Counted from the stretch's first letter, positions 1 through 8,765 are shown. The stretch: DNA of 64,000 bases from JACPPO01 sp965262505 (GCA_965262505.1 CBDHFM010000030.1:3596001-3660000); one strand, 5' to 3'. Program-made: numbers and translations. Notes: generated by a model from the letters alone, not told the origin.

Positions 1-492
1 AAGCTTCCCGCGCACGCCGACCGAGAGCACCCCGCAGTGGACGAAGACGGCGGCGCCGGGGCAGGATGCGGCGGCCTCGACCACGCGCAGCGTGCGGTCG
101 TCATCGAGCGGTACGTGATGCATGGCCGGAAAGAGGCAGAGCCCCTTCAGGCCCTGGTCGGTCAGGGCGTGGCGCGCCCGCGCCGCCGCGTCGGCCGCCG
201 CCGGATCGAGCATGAAGAATCCGACGATTCTCGAGGGATGGCGCGCGGCGGCCACGGCGACGGACGTCTCGTCGCCTGGGACGCTGGCGATCAGCGTCGC
301 ACGCTGCACACCGCAGGCGTCCATCTCCTGTACCCAGCGATCCGCGAGCGCTTCGGCTGTCCCCGGGTCGTCCCACCCGAGTTCCCGGCAGAGGTCGCCG
401 GGGCGGACCTTCAGGTCGGTCCCCACCCGCTGGCGCGCGAGTGCGCCGAAAAAGGCGGTTGAAAAAAAGTGGCAGTGCGCGTCGTTGATCAC
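1..492 (-). CDS. Amidohydrolase family protein, N-terminal part (runs off left edge)
   Basis: Open frame of 164 codons beginning at a GTG (490-492) and still open at base 1, so only the N-terminal part is seen. The first residues read V-I-N-D-A-H-C-H-F-F, giving the HxH metal-binding motif at residues 6 and 8 that opens many amidohydrolase_2-type TIM barrels. A second strand-end histidine (F-V-H-C-G, about residue 152) fits the next metal ligand. There is no signal peptide, so a cytoplasmic hydrolase or decarboxylase is likely; the substrate cannot be told. The forward-strand open frames here have no family features and look like shadows. The family is fairly sure; the GTG start is the only sensible one just before the HxH strand. 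Confidence 0.72.
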   Translation of the reverse strand, partial: MINDAHCHFFSTAFFGALARQRVGTDLKVRPGDLCRELGWDDPGTAEALADRWVQEMDACGVQRATLIASVPGDETSVAVAAARHPSRIVGFFMLDPAAADAAARARHALTDQGLKGLCLFPAMHHVPLDDDRTLRVVEAAASCPGAAVFVHCGVLSVGVRGKL

Positions 493-565
493 GCGGTCAG
501 AAGGTAACGCGAAACGCAGTGCCAAGCAGGCAGGCTCAGCCGGGAAACCTAGCCAGTGTAGCAGG

Positions 566-571
566 TAAGAT
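566..571 (+). promoter_or_regulatory. Candidate -10 box (TAAGAT) for the small membrane protein
   Basis: TAAGAT lies six bases before the GTG at 578, with no purine-rich Shine-Dalgarno between them. Transcription would begin at or next to the start codon. The same spacing recurs elsewhere in the window. Confidence 0.35.
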
Positions 572-577
572 GCGCGG

Positions 578-832
578 GTGGGCTCGGTGGGACTCGGGTT
601 GTGGGGTCTGGGATGCGCCGTGTACGTCGCGGGAGTCGTGTGGGGCCTCCTCGGGATCGACGCGCGGCCCGCGGCGCGGGTCGGTCTCGCGCTGCTGTGG
701 CCGCTCGGGCCGCTCGCGTTCGCGTTCACGATTGCCGTCCTGCTCGTGGCGTCGCTCGTCGCATATCCGGCGTTCGGCGCGGCGGTGCTGCTGACGGCGG
801 CGATGGTCTGGTGGACGCTGTTTTCGGCCTGA
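578..832 (+). CDS. Small membrane protein, unknown function
   Basis: 84-residue protein that is almost entirely hydrophobic, with about three short membrane segments (near residues 4-24, 33-52 and 54-80) and a single short polar stretch around I-D-A-R-P-A-A-R. No family recognised. It starts at GTG. An ATG at 570 is in another frame that gives an arginine-rich, non-membrane product and is probably a shadow. It lies divergently from the amidohydrolase and just upstream of the VWFA gene. The strongly hydrophobic composition in one frame supports it as real, but it is short and has no second line of evidence. Confidence 0.5.
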   Translation: MGSVGLGLWGLGCAVYVAGVVWGLLGIDARPAARVGLALLWPLGPLAFAFTIAVLLVASLVAYPAFGAAVLLTAAMVWWTLFSA

Positions 833-837
833 AAGTG

Positions 838-890
838 CTGCACGATTCCTGGAATCAGCCCCGCGTTCGGCTGATCCCCCAGCCGTGCAG
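838..890 (+). terminator. Nested hairpin, possible terminator
   Basis: Outer arms CTGCACG (838-844) and CGTGCAG (884-890) enclose inner arms ATCAGCC (854-860) and GGCTGAT (869-875), all perfectly complementary. A T5 run follows at 903-907. It sits between the small membrane protein and the VWFA gene. The spacing to the T-run is long for a classical intrinsic terminator, so a leader structure is the alternative. Confidence 0.35.
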
Positions 891-947
891 AAGAGACTTG
901 CGTTTTTGCTCGCGTTGTTCTGTCATCTTGGGAGCCTGGAGAACCCC

Positions 948-3686
948 ATGAAGAAGCTGTTCGCCGTCGTCGTGATTTCGACTGTCGCCGCGGCATCGCC
1001 GGCCGGCCAGTCGCAGACGGAGACCCCCGAGCAGGGTCCGACCTTTCGAACCGGCGTCGATCTGATTGCCGTCGACGTGTCGGTGGTGGGCCGCGACGGC
1101 CGGCCGATCGAGGATCTCCTGGCGCCCGAGTTCGTCGTGGAGATCGACGGCGAAGAGCGGCGGGTCGTCTCTGCCGAGCAGGTGAAGGTCGACGTGGAGG
1201 CCGCGCGCCGGGAGGCGGCGGATCCGTTCGAGACGCTGTACACGACGAACCTGCGGCCGACCAACGGGCGTCAGATAGTGCTCGCTGTCGATCAGCTTGG
1301 TATCCGGTTCGGCGCGGCGCGTCCGTTACTGGCCTCGGTGGCCAGGTTCCTGGATCGGCTCAGTCCCGCCGATCGCGTGGCGTTCGTCGCCTACCCCGAG
1401 CCTGGCGTTCAGGTGGCGTTTACCTCCGATCATCTCCGGCTCAAACTCGCCATGGAGCGCGTCGTCGGGAGCCAGCAGTGGTTCCCGGGGACGATGAACA
1501 TCGGGCTGTACGAGGCGATCGCGATTACAGAGAGACAGGACGTTGTCGCCTTCAATGATGTGGTCAGGCGCGAGTGCGCGGGCGCGAGGGGTTTTGAGCT
1601 CCAGAACTGCGAGAGCACCGTGTTGAGCGAAAGCAGCGCGATGGCGCGCGATATACGGCAGAGGACCAGGGATTCGCTGCGCGGCCTGCACGACCTCCTG
1701 CTTGCGCTGTCGGTCATCGAGGGGCCGAAGACGCTCATCCTGATGTCGGAATCACTGATCGTCGAGAGTCCGAGCGAGCTTGAGCCTCTCATTCGTGCCG
1801 CGGCAGTGGCCCGGGTCACGATCAACGTGCTGGTGATGGATGTGGCGCGGGGCGACATTACGATGAGTGAACTGGGGCCAACCGTGTCCCAAGACCGAGA
1901 CATGGAGGTGTCTGGTCTCGCGGATCTCGCCTCCGGCTCCCGGGGCTCGCTCTACAACATCATTGGCACCGGTGACGGGGTGTTCGAGCGCCTGGCCGGG
2001 GACATGCTCCACTACTACATGCTCGGCGTGGAGCAGGTGCCAGGCGATCGCGACGGGGAAGCCCATCGGATCGACGTCGAGGTCCGGCGGCGCAACGTCA
2101 CGGTCCGGTCGCGCAGGGCGTTCGTCCTGTCGTCGCCGACGACGGACCGGCGCAGCGCCGAGGAGACACTGATCGATGCGCTGAAATCGCCGTTCGGCGT
2201 CGCGGAAGTGCCGTTGCGGATCACGACGTTCACGCAGAAGGATAGTGCCAGCGACAAGGCCCGGATCGTTCTCGCCGCCGAGGTCGGTCAGCCGGGCGGC
2301 GAGCCGGAGGAGTTCACCGTCGGGTTCGTTCTTCTCGACAGCGAGGGCAGCGTTGTCGCGGGCAACATCGACAAGCACATGTTGTCTGTGCCGAACGGAC
2401 TTGCCAACGCGCCGCGCGAATACCTTGGCGAGATTGTGGTGGATCCGGGGAATTACTCGCTGCGCTTCGGCGTGGTCGACTCGTCTGGGCGCCGCGGCGG
2501 CGTGATACGGGAAGTCAGCGCCTGGAAGCTCGGGGGTGAGGAGTTTGCGATCGGCGATCTGCTGATCGGCGACAGCTCCCTTGACTCCGCACGACGAATA
2601 CGGCCAGGCGTCGAGCCCCACGTCCGAGGCGAGGTCGGTGCGTTCCTGGAGATGTACTCGACATCCTCCGACGTGCTCGACGGCGCAACGGTGAATGTCG
2701 AGATCGCCGAGGACCGGGATTCCCCCGCGCTGCTCACGGGACCGGCGGAGGTGCTCGCCGGCGATGAACCGACGCTACGGACCGTCCACGGTGTGTTGTC
2801 GCCGACGCTGCTGCCCGCGGGCCGGTACGTCGCGCGCGCGCGGGTACTGCGGGATGGCAACGTCGCTGGCGTGCTGGTGCGCCCCTTCATTCTCGACCCG
2901 CCCGAGGCCACGTCCGCAGGCGAGCCGTCGCCGTTCATGTGGGGAGCGATCGCCGAGTTCGATCCACGGGTGGCGATGACTTCTGAGGTCCTCGAAAGCC
3001 TCCTGGACTCTGCCGAGGAACAGTTTCCGGGCATGGAGGGCCCGCTCGGGGATGCGAGAGAAGGGCGATTCGGAACTGCCGCCATCGATGCGCTGCTCGG
3101 CGGGGATCAGGCGGTGGCCGCGTTCCTCAAGGGTCTCGACTGGTACTTCAAGGGGCAGCTCAGTCAGGCGGCGACGCAGCTCGAACTGGCCGCGGGACCC
3201 CGTCGCGAATTCTTCGCCGCCTCGTTCTACCTGGGCGCCGCGTTCGCGGCCGCGGGCCGCGATCGCGATGCGGCCGGTGTGTGGCAGATAGCGCTTGGCG
3301 ACCAGCCCAGGCCTCTGTTCGCCTACACGTTGGTGGCGGACGCGCGGCTGCGAGATGGCCAGCCGGCTTCGGTGATCGACGTGCTGAAGCCCGCGTACGA
3401 ACGCATGCCGGACGATGACGAGATCGGCCAGCGGCTCATGTCGGCATTCCTCATGACCGGACGGTACGAGGAGGCGCTGCCGGTCCTTGACGGCTACCTC
3501 TCCCGCAACCCGACCGATGAGGTGGCCCTGTTTGCCGCCGTCTTCGCGCAGTACCAGGTTGCGATGCGCGAGCGCCTCGTGCTGCCCGCCGACGACGTGG
3601 CCAAGCTCGCCGCATACGTGCGAGCGTACGACGGGCCCTACGAGGATCTGCTCGCGAAGTACCTCCAGACCATCCGTGGCAGTTGA
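948..3686 (+). CDS. Secreted VWFA-domain protein with C-terminal TPR-like repeats
   Basis: 912 residues from the ATG at 948. An upstream start would add 21 residues in front of the obvious signal peptide (M-K-K-L-F-A-V-V-V, cut near A-S-P-A-G-Q). A short beta-rich domain follows (T-G-V-D-L-I-A-V-D-V-S-V-V-G-R-D-G). Then comes a von Willebrand factor A-like fold beginning V-L-A-V-D-Q-L-G near residue 111; the usual DxSxS metal site is degenerate. The C-terminal third (about 720-905) is alanine/leucine-rich and reads as TPR-like helical repeats (W-Y-F-K-G-Q-L-S-Q-A-A and similar). Proteins of this build are common and lineage-expanded in Acidobacteria. Role: probably protein-protein binding in the periplasm or at the surface; the exact function is unknown. 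It appears to be transcribed alone. Confidence 0.85.
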   Translation: MKKLFAVVVISTVAAASPAGQSQTETPEQGPTFRTGVDLIAVDVSVVGRDGRPIEDLLAPEFVVEIDGEERRVVSAEQVKVDVEAARREAADPFETLYTTNLRPTNGRQIVLAVDQLGIRFGAARPLLASVARFLDRLSPADRVAFVAYPEPGVQVAFTSDHLRLKLAMERVVGSQQWFPGTMNIGLYEAIAITERQDVVAFNDVVRRECAGARGFELQNCESTVLSESSAMARDIRQRTRDSLRGLHDLLLALSVIEGPKTLILMSESLIVESPSELEPLIRAAAVARVTINVLVMDVARGDITMSELGPTVSQDRDMEVSGLADLASGSRGSLYNIIGTGDGVFERLAGDMLHYYMLGVEQVPGDRDGEAHRIDVEVRRRNVTVRSRRAFVLSSPTTDRRSAEETLIDALKSPFGVAEVPLRITTFTQKDSASDKARIVLAAEVGQPGGEPEEFTVGFVLLDSEGSVVAGNIDKHMLSVPNGLANAPREYLGEIVVDPGNYSLRFGVVDSSGRRGGVIREVSAWKLGGEEFAIGDLLIGDSSLDSARRIRPGVEPHVRGEVGAFLEMYSTSSDVLDGATVNVEIAEDRDSPALLTGPAEVLAGDEPTLRTVHGVLSPTLLPAGRYVARARVLRDGNVAGVLVRPFILDPPEATSAGEPSPFMWGAIAEFDPRVAMTSEVLESLLDSAEEQFPGMEGPLGDAREGRFGTAAIDALLGGDQAVAAFLKGLDWYFKGQLSQAATQLELAAGPRREFFAASFYLGAAFAAAGRDRDAAGVWQIALGDQPRPLFAYTLVADARLRDGQPASVIDVLKPAYERMPDDDEIGQRLMSAFLMTGRYEEALPVLDGYLSRNPTDEVALFAAVFAQYQVAMRERLVLPADDVAKLAAYVRAYDGPYEDLLAKYLQTIRGS

Positions 3687-3734
3687 CCCCCGGCGTCCTT
3701 TGCGCCGCGACTATCTTGCGGTAACGTTGTCGCC

Positions 3735-5102
3735 ATGAGGCTTCCGTTTATGCGGCGCGCTGTTCAGGACCGTTATGCGGCTTCTCACGGGAATCTTGTA
3801 CCCGTTGCGCGGGAACCGCATAGCGGTCCTAGGCGCGCGAAGCGCGCCAAGGAGATACCGTCAAACCAGGCAAGGGCTCTGCCGGTATATCGAGGGCAGA
3901 GCCTTTGGCTGGTTGTGTCGATCCTCGTGCTCGCCGCGGCGCTCGCTGCGGCCCAGGGACCCGCCGGGCGCGGTGGGCGTGGGGGCGGGCGCGGTCGAAT
4001 CCCGATTCAGCCCGGGGAAGAGTGCCCGCCGGGCACGACGCTCGTGCGTGTGGGGCAGTGCCAGGCACCGGAGGCGCCGCCACCGAGCATTGTCGACTAC
4101 CGGCCGCAGTCCGCGCTCGTCGTCGAGGAGCACCCCGTGCCGAAGGCCAAGTTTCCGGTCGTCGACATTCACAGTCACACGGGACCGACGCCGGAGACGA
4201 TCGACCGGCTCGTGCAGGAAATGGACGCGATGAATATCCGCGTCCTGAACAACCTGAGTGGTGGGTTCGGCAGCGAGTTGAAGGAGCGGATTGATTTCAT
4301 CCGGAGCACGAGGTACGCGGACCGGTTCACTGTGTTCGCCAACGGGTTGGATCGGTTCCGCGACGTGGAGGCCGGCTACGGCCGGAGGGCCGCGGCGCAG
4401 CTGGAAGAGGACGTCAGAAACGGCGCCATCGGCTTCAAGATCTTCAAGCAGACGGGCATGGACACGCTCAAGCAGGATGGCACGCGCCTGAAGATCACCG
4501 ACCCCGAGCTTGCGCCCATCTGGGAGACGGCCGGGTGGCTGAATATCCCCGTCATCATTCACACCGCCGAGCCGCAGGAGTTCTTCAACGAGCCGGACAT
4601 GCACAACGAGCGATGGCTGGAACTCGCGCTCTTTCCGAACCGGCGTCAGTACCTGAACGAGACCACGTTCGAGACGCTCGCCGCCGAGCGGAACGAGCTG
4701 TTCCGGAGGCACCCCGAGACGCGCTTCATTTCCGCACACTTCGGCTGGCATGCGCACGACCTGGGTGTCGCCGCCGAGCTGCTCGACTCCAGTCCGAACG
4801 TGACACTCGAGTTAGCAGCGATCCTCTACGACCTCGGACGGCAGCCGCGCGCGGCCCACGACTTTTTCGTCAAGTATCAGGACCGCATCCTCTTCGGGAA
4901 GGACACCTACGCGCCCACGGAATTCCCCTATTACTGGCGCGTGCTCGAGACGAGCGACGAGTACTTCGACTACTACCGCAACTATCATGCATTCTGGAAT
5001 CTGTACGGGATGGACCTGCCGGATGACGTGCTGCGGAAGGTGTACTACGAAAACGCGTTGCGCATCACCCCGGCGTTGCCGCAGAGCGGCTGGCCTCAAT
5101 AG
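3735..5102 (+). CDS. Exported amidohydrolase family protein
   Basis: 455 codons. Residues 146-148 give the HxH motif (D-I-H-S-H-T-G). Later V-I-I-H-T-A-E-P and F-I-S-A-H-F-G-W-H supply further metal histidines, and L-F-G-K-D-T-Y carries the catalytic aspartate position of amidohydrolase_2 enzymes. A hydrophobic segment at residues 57-73 (L-W-L-V-V-S-I-L-V-L-A-A-A) followed by a Gly/Arg-rich linker indicates export. The N-terminus is odd. Residues 10-56 are encoded by a stretch packed with inverted repeats (3766-3906), and the flanks M-R-L-P-F-M-R-R-A and L-W-L-V-V-S would join into a normal signal peptide. The start could instead be a CTG/GTG near 3909-3915. Substrate unknown. Confidence 0.8.
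   Translation: MRLPFMRRAVQDRYAASHGNLVPVAREPHSGPRRAKRAKEIPSNQARALPVYRGQSLWLVVSILVLAAALAAAQGPAGRGGRGGGRGRIPIQPGEECPPGTTLVRVGQCQAPEAPPPSIVDYRPQSALVVEEHPVPKAKFPVVDIHSHTGPTPETIDRLVQEMDAMNIRVLNNLSGGFGSELKERIDFIRSTRYADRFTVFANGLDRFRDVEAGYGRRAAAQLEEDVRNGAIGFKIFKQTGMDTLKQDGTRLKITDPELAPIWETAGWLNIPVIIHTAEPQEFFNEPDMHNERWLELALFPNRRQYLNETTFETLAAERNELFRRHPETRFISAHFGWHAHDLGVAAELLDSSPNVTLELAAILYDLGRQPRAAHDFFVKYQDRILFGKDTYAPTEFPYYWRVLETSDEYFDYYRNYHAFWNLYGMDLPDDVLRKVYYENALRITPALPQSGWPQ
3766..3906 (+). repeat. Cluster of three hairpins (palindromic element or structured RNA)
   Basis: Hairpin 1: AGGACCGTTATGCGG (3766-3780) pairs over 15 bp with 3816-3830 (one G-U), with a 35-nt loop holding ACGGG (3787-3791) and CCCGT (3801-3805). 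Hairpin 2: GGCGCGC (3832-3838), GAA loop, GCGCGCC (3842-3848). Hairpin 3: AAGGGCTCTGCC (3872-3883) pairs with GGCAGAGCCTTT (3895-3906), one G-U. ATACCG (3855-3860) could also pair with CGGTAT (3883-3888), which would compete with hairpin 3. The block is 141 nt, open in the amidohydrolase frame. It may be an in-frame palindromic insertion or a 5' regulatory RNA. Confidence 0.55.
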
Positions 5103-5245
5103 TCGACGGACGGACCCGAGGGTCTGCGCCCCCCCCGGGCACGCTGCGCGTGCGTGTGTCTTGACACGGTGCGCGCCAGGGCCTCTGCTGGTTTCGCGTC
5201 CACGCTTCTCGGATCGCCATAACCGCGATCATCTCGCTCGCCGGC

Positions 5246-5557
5246 GTGGGCGTTTCGGCCGTCTCCCCGCACGTGGACGATTGCCACGACGCGGGGTGCA
5301 TGGCCGTCGCCGTCGAGCACGACGCCTCCGCGCATGTCATCGGCGGACCGCCGACGGCCACCGATGCGCCCCCGCTGCACTGCCTTGTTTGTCACTTGGC
5401 GCGCTCGTTCCGGCCGCAGGCCGAGGCGCGCGTCATGTCCGCGCCGGCGGCTGACACCGGCACGGCCACGTCCGTCGAACTCTTCACGGCTGCAGTGTCC
5501 GCGCCCGCCGCGCAGCCGCCGCTCCGGTCCCCACCGTCGTTCCCGGTCGAAGCGTAA
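5246..5557 (+). CDS. Small Cys/His-rich protein at head of metal-uptake group
   Basis: 103 codons from GTG 5246. It contains D-C-H-D-A-G-C near the N-terminus and L-H-C-L-V-C-H-L-A-R-S-F-R-P near the middle, a CxxC-H cluster of the kind seen in small DUF2946-like proteins beside metal transport genes. Codons before the GTG read I-A-I-T-A-I-I-S-L-A-G-V and would complete a signal peptide, but no usual start codon is in frame there. Either a rare start or a frameshift upstream is possible. It precedes the porin and ZnuA-like genes on the same strand, suggesting a metal-binding or sensing role. The family is only suggested. Confidence 0.45.
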   Translation: MGVSAVSPHVDDCHDAGCMAVAVEHDASAHVIGGPPTATDAPPLHCLVCHLARSFRPQAEARVMSAPAADTGTATSVELFTAAVSAPAAQPPLRSPPSFPVEA

Positions 5558-5652
5558 TCAGCGATTACGTGGCCTCGAGGCCCGGATCTCAGGCGCTGGA
5601 GCGTTCTGAGCCCTGAGGCGTCGGGCGTGATTCCCTTTTCCCGGAGACGACC

Positions 5653-6885
5653 ATGCGTGTGCGACCTGTTTCCACCCGTGCTTGTGCCGCGTCGATACTT
5701 GCGGCGGTGGTGCTCGGATCAGTCCCCGCTGTGTCTGCACAGACCGCTGACGTGCAGGCGCTGCGGCAGGAGCTCGAAGCGGTGCAGCAGCAGTACGCCG
5801 AGCGGTTGAGCGCGCTCGAAGCGCGCCTCGACGCCGGCGACGTACCGGCGCCGGTGGCGCCGGCGCCAGTCGCACCGGTGACGTCCCAGGGGATTTTCAA
5901 CTCCGACATCGGCGCGGTCGGCAACTTCGTTGGCGCTGTCGGCTCGAGTCAGGGTGGAAGCGACACCCTCGCGCCCCTGCCGTTCGCAACGCTCCAGGAA
6001 AGCGAGGTCAGTCTTCAGGCGATCGTCGACCCCTACGCTCGGGCCGACTTCTTTCTTGCCCTTGGAGAAGAGGGAATCGAAGTGGAGGAAGGCTACGCGA
6101 CCTTCCCGGCGCTGCCGGGAGGGTTGTTGGTCAAGGTCGGCAAGATGCGAGCGAACTTCGGCCGGTTGAACGCCTTTCACAATCACACGCTGCCCTGGAT
6201 CGACCGGCCGCTGGTCATGTTCAACCTCCTCGGCGGCGGCGCCGACGAACCAGACACCGGTATCAAGGACGCGGGCGTATCGGTCAGTCGCCTCGTTCCG
6301 GCGGGCCCTGTCTTCGTCGAAGCGACCGGCGAAATATTCAGGGGCGATTCCGGAGCGCTCTTCCAGTCGAGCCGCAAGCGGGATGTCGGCGCGATCGGAC
6401 ACGTCCGCAGCTACGTCGACGTGACCGAGCAGACCAACGTCGAAGCGGGTGTCTCGTACGCGCGCGGACACAACGAACTTGGCAGTGATTTCCTCACGCG
6501 GTTGTACGGGGCGGACGTGACGCTGCGATGGAGACCGCTGCGCCGTGCGATCTACCGTTCGCTGACGGCTCGAACCGAACTCGTGTGGAGCCGCCGCGAG
6601 GACATGTCTGCCGTTCAGCGAGCGTTCGGCTTCTACGGGTCGCTCGATTATCAGTTCGAGCGGCGATGGTTCGTTGGCGGGCGGTACGATCGGGCGCAGC
6701 GTGGCACCAATGCCGCGATTCGCGATCAGGGCTTTTCAGGCGTGCTTACGTTTTCGCCGAGCGAGTTCAGTCTGATCCGGAGCCAGTATCGACGGACACG
6801 GTACGGTGACGATCGGCGGGTGGCCAACGAACTGCTGTTTCAGCTGTTGTTCACGATCGGCGCCCACGGCGCGCACCCGTTCTAG
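5653..6885 (+). CDS. Outer-membrane porin-like beta-barrel protein
   Basis: 410 residues. A signal peptide (about 1-30, ending S-A-Q) is followed by a short coiled-coil (V-Q-A-L-R-Q-E-L-E-A-V-Q-Q-Q-Y-A, about 35-60) and a Pro/Ala linker. The rest is a long region of alternating polar and aromatic strands that closes with L-F-Q-L-L-F-T-I-G-A-H-G-A-H-P-F, with the final Phe typical of BAM-recognised barrels. The N-terminal coiled coil resembles that of trimeric selective porins. The gene lies directly before a metal-binding protein gene (stop 6885, next start 6903), so it is probably the outer-membrane gate for the same metal. The actual selectivity cannot be read from sequence. Confidence 0.75.
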   Translation: MRVRPVSTRACAASILAAVVLGSVPAVSAQTADVQALRQELEAVQQQYAERLSALEARLDAGDVPAPVAPAPVAPVTSQGIFNSDIGAVGNFVGAVGSSQGGSDTLAPLPFATLQESEVSLQAIVDPYARADFFLALGEEGIEVEEGYATFPALPGGLLVKVGKMRANFGRLNAFHNHTLPWIDRPLVMFNLLGGGADEPDTGIKDAGVSVSRLVPAGPVFVEATGEIFRGDSGALFQSSRKRDVGAIGHVRSYVDVTEQTNVEAGVSYARGHNELGSDFLTRLYGADVTLRWRPLRRAIYRSLTARTELVWSRREDMSAVQRAFGFYGSLDYQFERRWFVGGRYDRAQRGTNAAIRDQGFSGVLTFSPSEFSLIRSQYRRTRYGDDRRVANELLFQLLFTIGAHGAHPF

Positions 6886-6902
6886 TGACGAGGGAACACA
6901 TC

Positions 6903-7832
6903 ATGAGTAGCAAAATATCGGCGACGGCGGCGGTCTTGGCGGTGCTGCTTGCCGGCACGACTGCGAACGCGCAGTTGCGGGTGGTGACGTCGACGGAAGA
7001 TCTCGCCTCAATCACCCGCGAAGTCGGCGGCGACAGGGTGGATGTCGTCGCCCTCGCGAGGGGTTACCAGGACCCGCATTTCGTCGACCCGAAACCAAGC
7101 TTCATTCTGGCCGTGAACCGCGCCGATCTGTATATCGCGGTCGGCCGGGACCTCGAGCTTGGCTGGCTGCCGCCGCTCGTGACCAGCAGCCGCAACGCGA
7201 AGGTTCAGCCCGGTGCGAGCGGGTATCTCGACGCCTCGCGGAACGTCCGCATTCTCGAGATTCCAACCGGCCAGGTTACGCGCGCCATGGGCGATGTGCA
7301 CCCGCTCGGCAACCCCCACTACTGGCTGGACCCGGCCAACGGACGGTTGATCGCCCAGGCCATTCGCGACAAGCTCAGCGAGCTCTCGCCAGCCGACACA
7401 GCCTCTTTCGCCGAGCGCTACGACGATTTCGACCGGCGTCTCGCAGCCGCCGAAGAGCGCTGGGATGCCACGATGGCCCCGTACGAGGGCGCGAAGCTCG
7501 TCACGTATCACCGTTCGTGGCCGAACTTCATGGAGCGCTTCGGGCTCGAGGTCATCGGGTACGTCGAACCAAGGCCCGGCATTCCACCCTCACCATTGCA
7601 CATCATCGAGCTCATCGGCGAGATGAACAGCGGCGGTGTCAGCCTCATCGTCGTCGAGCCGTACTTCAGTCTCAGAACACCGGAGGCCGTCGCCAATCAG
7701 GTCGAGGGAGGCGAGGTCCTCGTGCTGGCGCCATCTGTCGGCGGGGTAGATGAGGTGACCGATTACATTCAGCTGTTCGACTACAACGTCAATCTGCTGG
7801 CCGGAGCGCTGCAGCCGGTCGAGGGAAGGTAA
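6903..7832 (+). CDS. Metal ABC transporter substrate-binding protein (ZnuA/TroA type)
   Basis: 309 residues from ATG 6903. An in-frame start at 6885 would only add M-T-R-E-H-I before the signal peptide M-S-S-K-I-S-A-T-A-A-V-L. The cluster A9 fold is shown by V-V-T-S-T-E-D-L near the mature start and metal-binding histidines in Y-Q-D-P-H-F-V-D and G-N-P-H-Y-W-L-D-P. Y-H-R-S-W follows, and V-V-E-P-Y-F supplies the last carboxylate position. There is no His-rich loop, so zinc or manganese are both possible. It lies between the porin and the permease, clearly one operon. No ATP-binding subunit is encoded nearby. Confidence 0.87.
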   Translation: MSSKISATAAVLAVLLAGTTANAQLRVVTSTEDLASITREVGGDRVDVVALARGYQDPHFVDPKPSFILAVNRADLYIAVGRDLELGWLPPLVTSSRNAKVQPGASGYLDASRNVRILEIPTGQVTRAMGDVHPLGNPHYWLDPANGRLIAQAIRDKLSELSPADTASFAERYDDFDRRLAAAEERWDATMAPYEGAKLVTYHRSWPNFMERFGLEVIGYVEPRPGIPPSPLHIIELIGEMNSGGVSLIVVEPYFSLRTPEAVANQVEGGEVLVLAPSVGGVDEVTDYIQLFDYNVNLLAGALQPVEGR

Positions 7833-7843
7833 AGCAGGGCGAC

Positions 7844-8665
7844 ATGGAGTGGGCGATCCTTCAGTTTCTGGCTCCTGCGATTGTTGCCAGCCTGATCATC
7901 GCGGGCATTCACGCGTATCTCGGCTTGCACGTTGTCGAACGGGGGGTCATCTTCGTCGACCTCTCGCTCGCGCAGATCGCGGCGCTCGGCGCCGCCATCG
8001 CTGTGTGGCAGGGTTATGACGAGCGGTCTTCGATGATCTACTGGATGAGCCTGGGGTTCACGCTCATCGGCGCGGCGATTTTCGCCGTCGTCAAAGGTCA
8101 CAAGGCCCGTATTCCGCAGGAAGCGATCATCGGCATTTCGTACGCGGTCGCCTCGGCTGCCGTGATTCTCACGCTCAGCCAGGCGACCGGTGAGGCCGAG
8201 CATCTCCGGGACATGCTCGTCGGCAACATCCTCTCGGTGCAGTGGCCAGAGGTCTGGTTGACCTTCGCGATCTACGTCGCGATCGGGTTGTTTCACTACG
8301 TCTTCAGGGCGCGGTTCCTGGAGATCTCCCTGGACCCGGCGGCGGCGGAGGCCCGGGGCGTTTCGGTGCGCTTCTGGGACTTTCTCTTCTACGCGTCGCT
8401 TGGCCTCGTCGTCACCCGTTCAGTGGCGATCGCCGGCGTGCTCCTGGTCTTCTGTTATCTCATCGTGCCGTCGGTCGGTGGCATGCTGTTCTCCGGACGC
8501 ATCGGCCCCAGGCTGGCGATCGCGTGGGTGATGGGCGCTGCCGTCTCGATGCTGGGCATGTACTTCTCCGTCCTATTCGATCTTCCGACCGGGGCGACGA
8601 TCGTCTGCACGTTCGGCCTCGTGCTCGCCCTGATGGCGGCCGCCCGTCCGCTGATTCGGCGCTAG
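7844..8665 (+). CDS. Metal ABC transporter permease (ZnuB type)
   Basis: 273 residues with about eight membrane helices. The sequence opens with F-L-A-P-A-I-V-A-S-L-I-I-A-G-I-H-A-Y-L-G-L-H-V, then R-G-V-I-F-V-D-L-S-L-A-Q-I-A-A-L-G, the hallmark of ABC-3 family permeases. L-D-P-A-A-A-E-A-R-G-V-S marks the cytoplasmic coupling loop that should contact an ATPase. It begins 11 bases after the binding-protein gene, so both are probably co-transcribed. The expected ATPase gene normally sits between or beside these two and is absent from this neighbourhood. The coupling loop is intact, so the protein is probably functional with an ATPase encoded elsewhere. Confidence 0.87.
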   Translation: MEWAILQFLAPAIVASLIIAGIHAYLGLHVVERGVIFVDLSLAQIAALGAAIAVWQGYDERSSMIYWMSLGFTLIGAAIFAVVKGHKARIPQEAIIGISYAVASAAVILTLSQATGEAEHLRDMLVGNILSVQWPEVWLTFAIYVAIGLFHYVFRARFLEISLDPAAAEARGVSVRFWDFLFYASLGLVVTRSVAIAGVLLVFCYLIVPSVGGMLFSGRIGPRLAIAWVMGAAVSMLGMYFSVLFDLPTGATIVCTFGLVLALMAAARPLIRR

Positions 8666-8765
8666 GCGGCGTGAGCGACCGGCATTCAGCTCCGGATTGG
8701 CCGGAGCAGATCAGTATTGGCGGCCATTCAGCGAAAGACGGTGGCCCGCTCATGAGCACTCCCGA

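Noticed and set aside
5161..5189. TTGACA at 5161 as promoter of the metal operon
   Set aside because: The -35 is perfect but the hexamer 17-18 bases later is TCTGCT/CTGCTG, too poor for a confident call.
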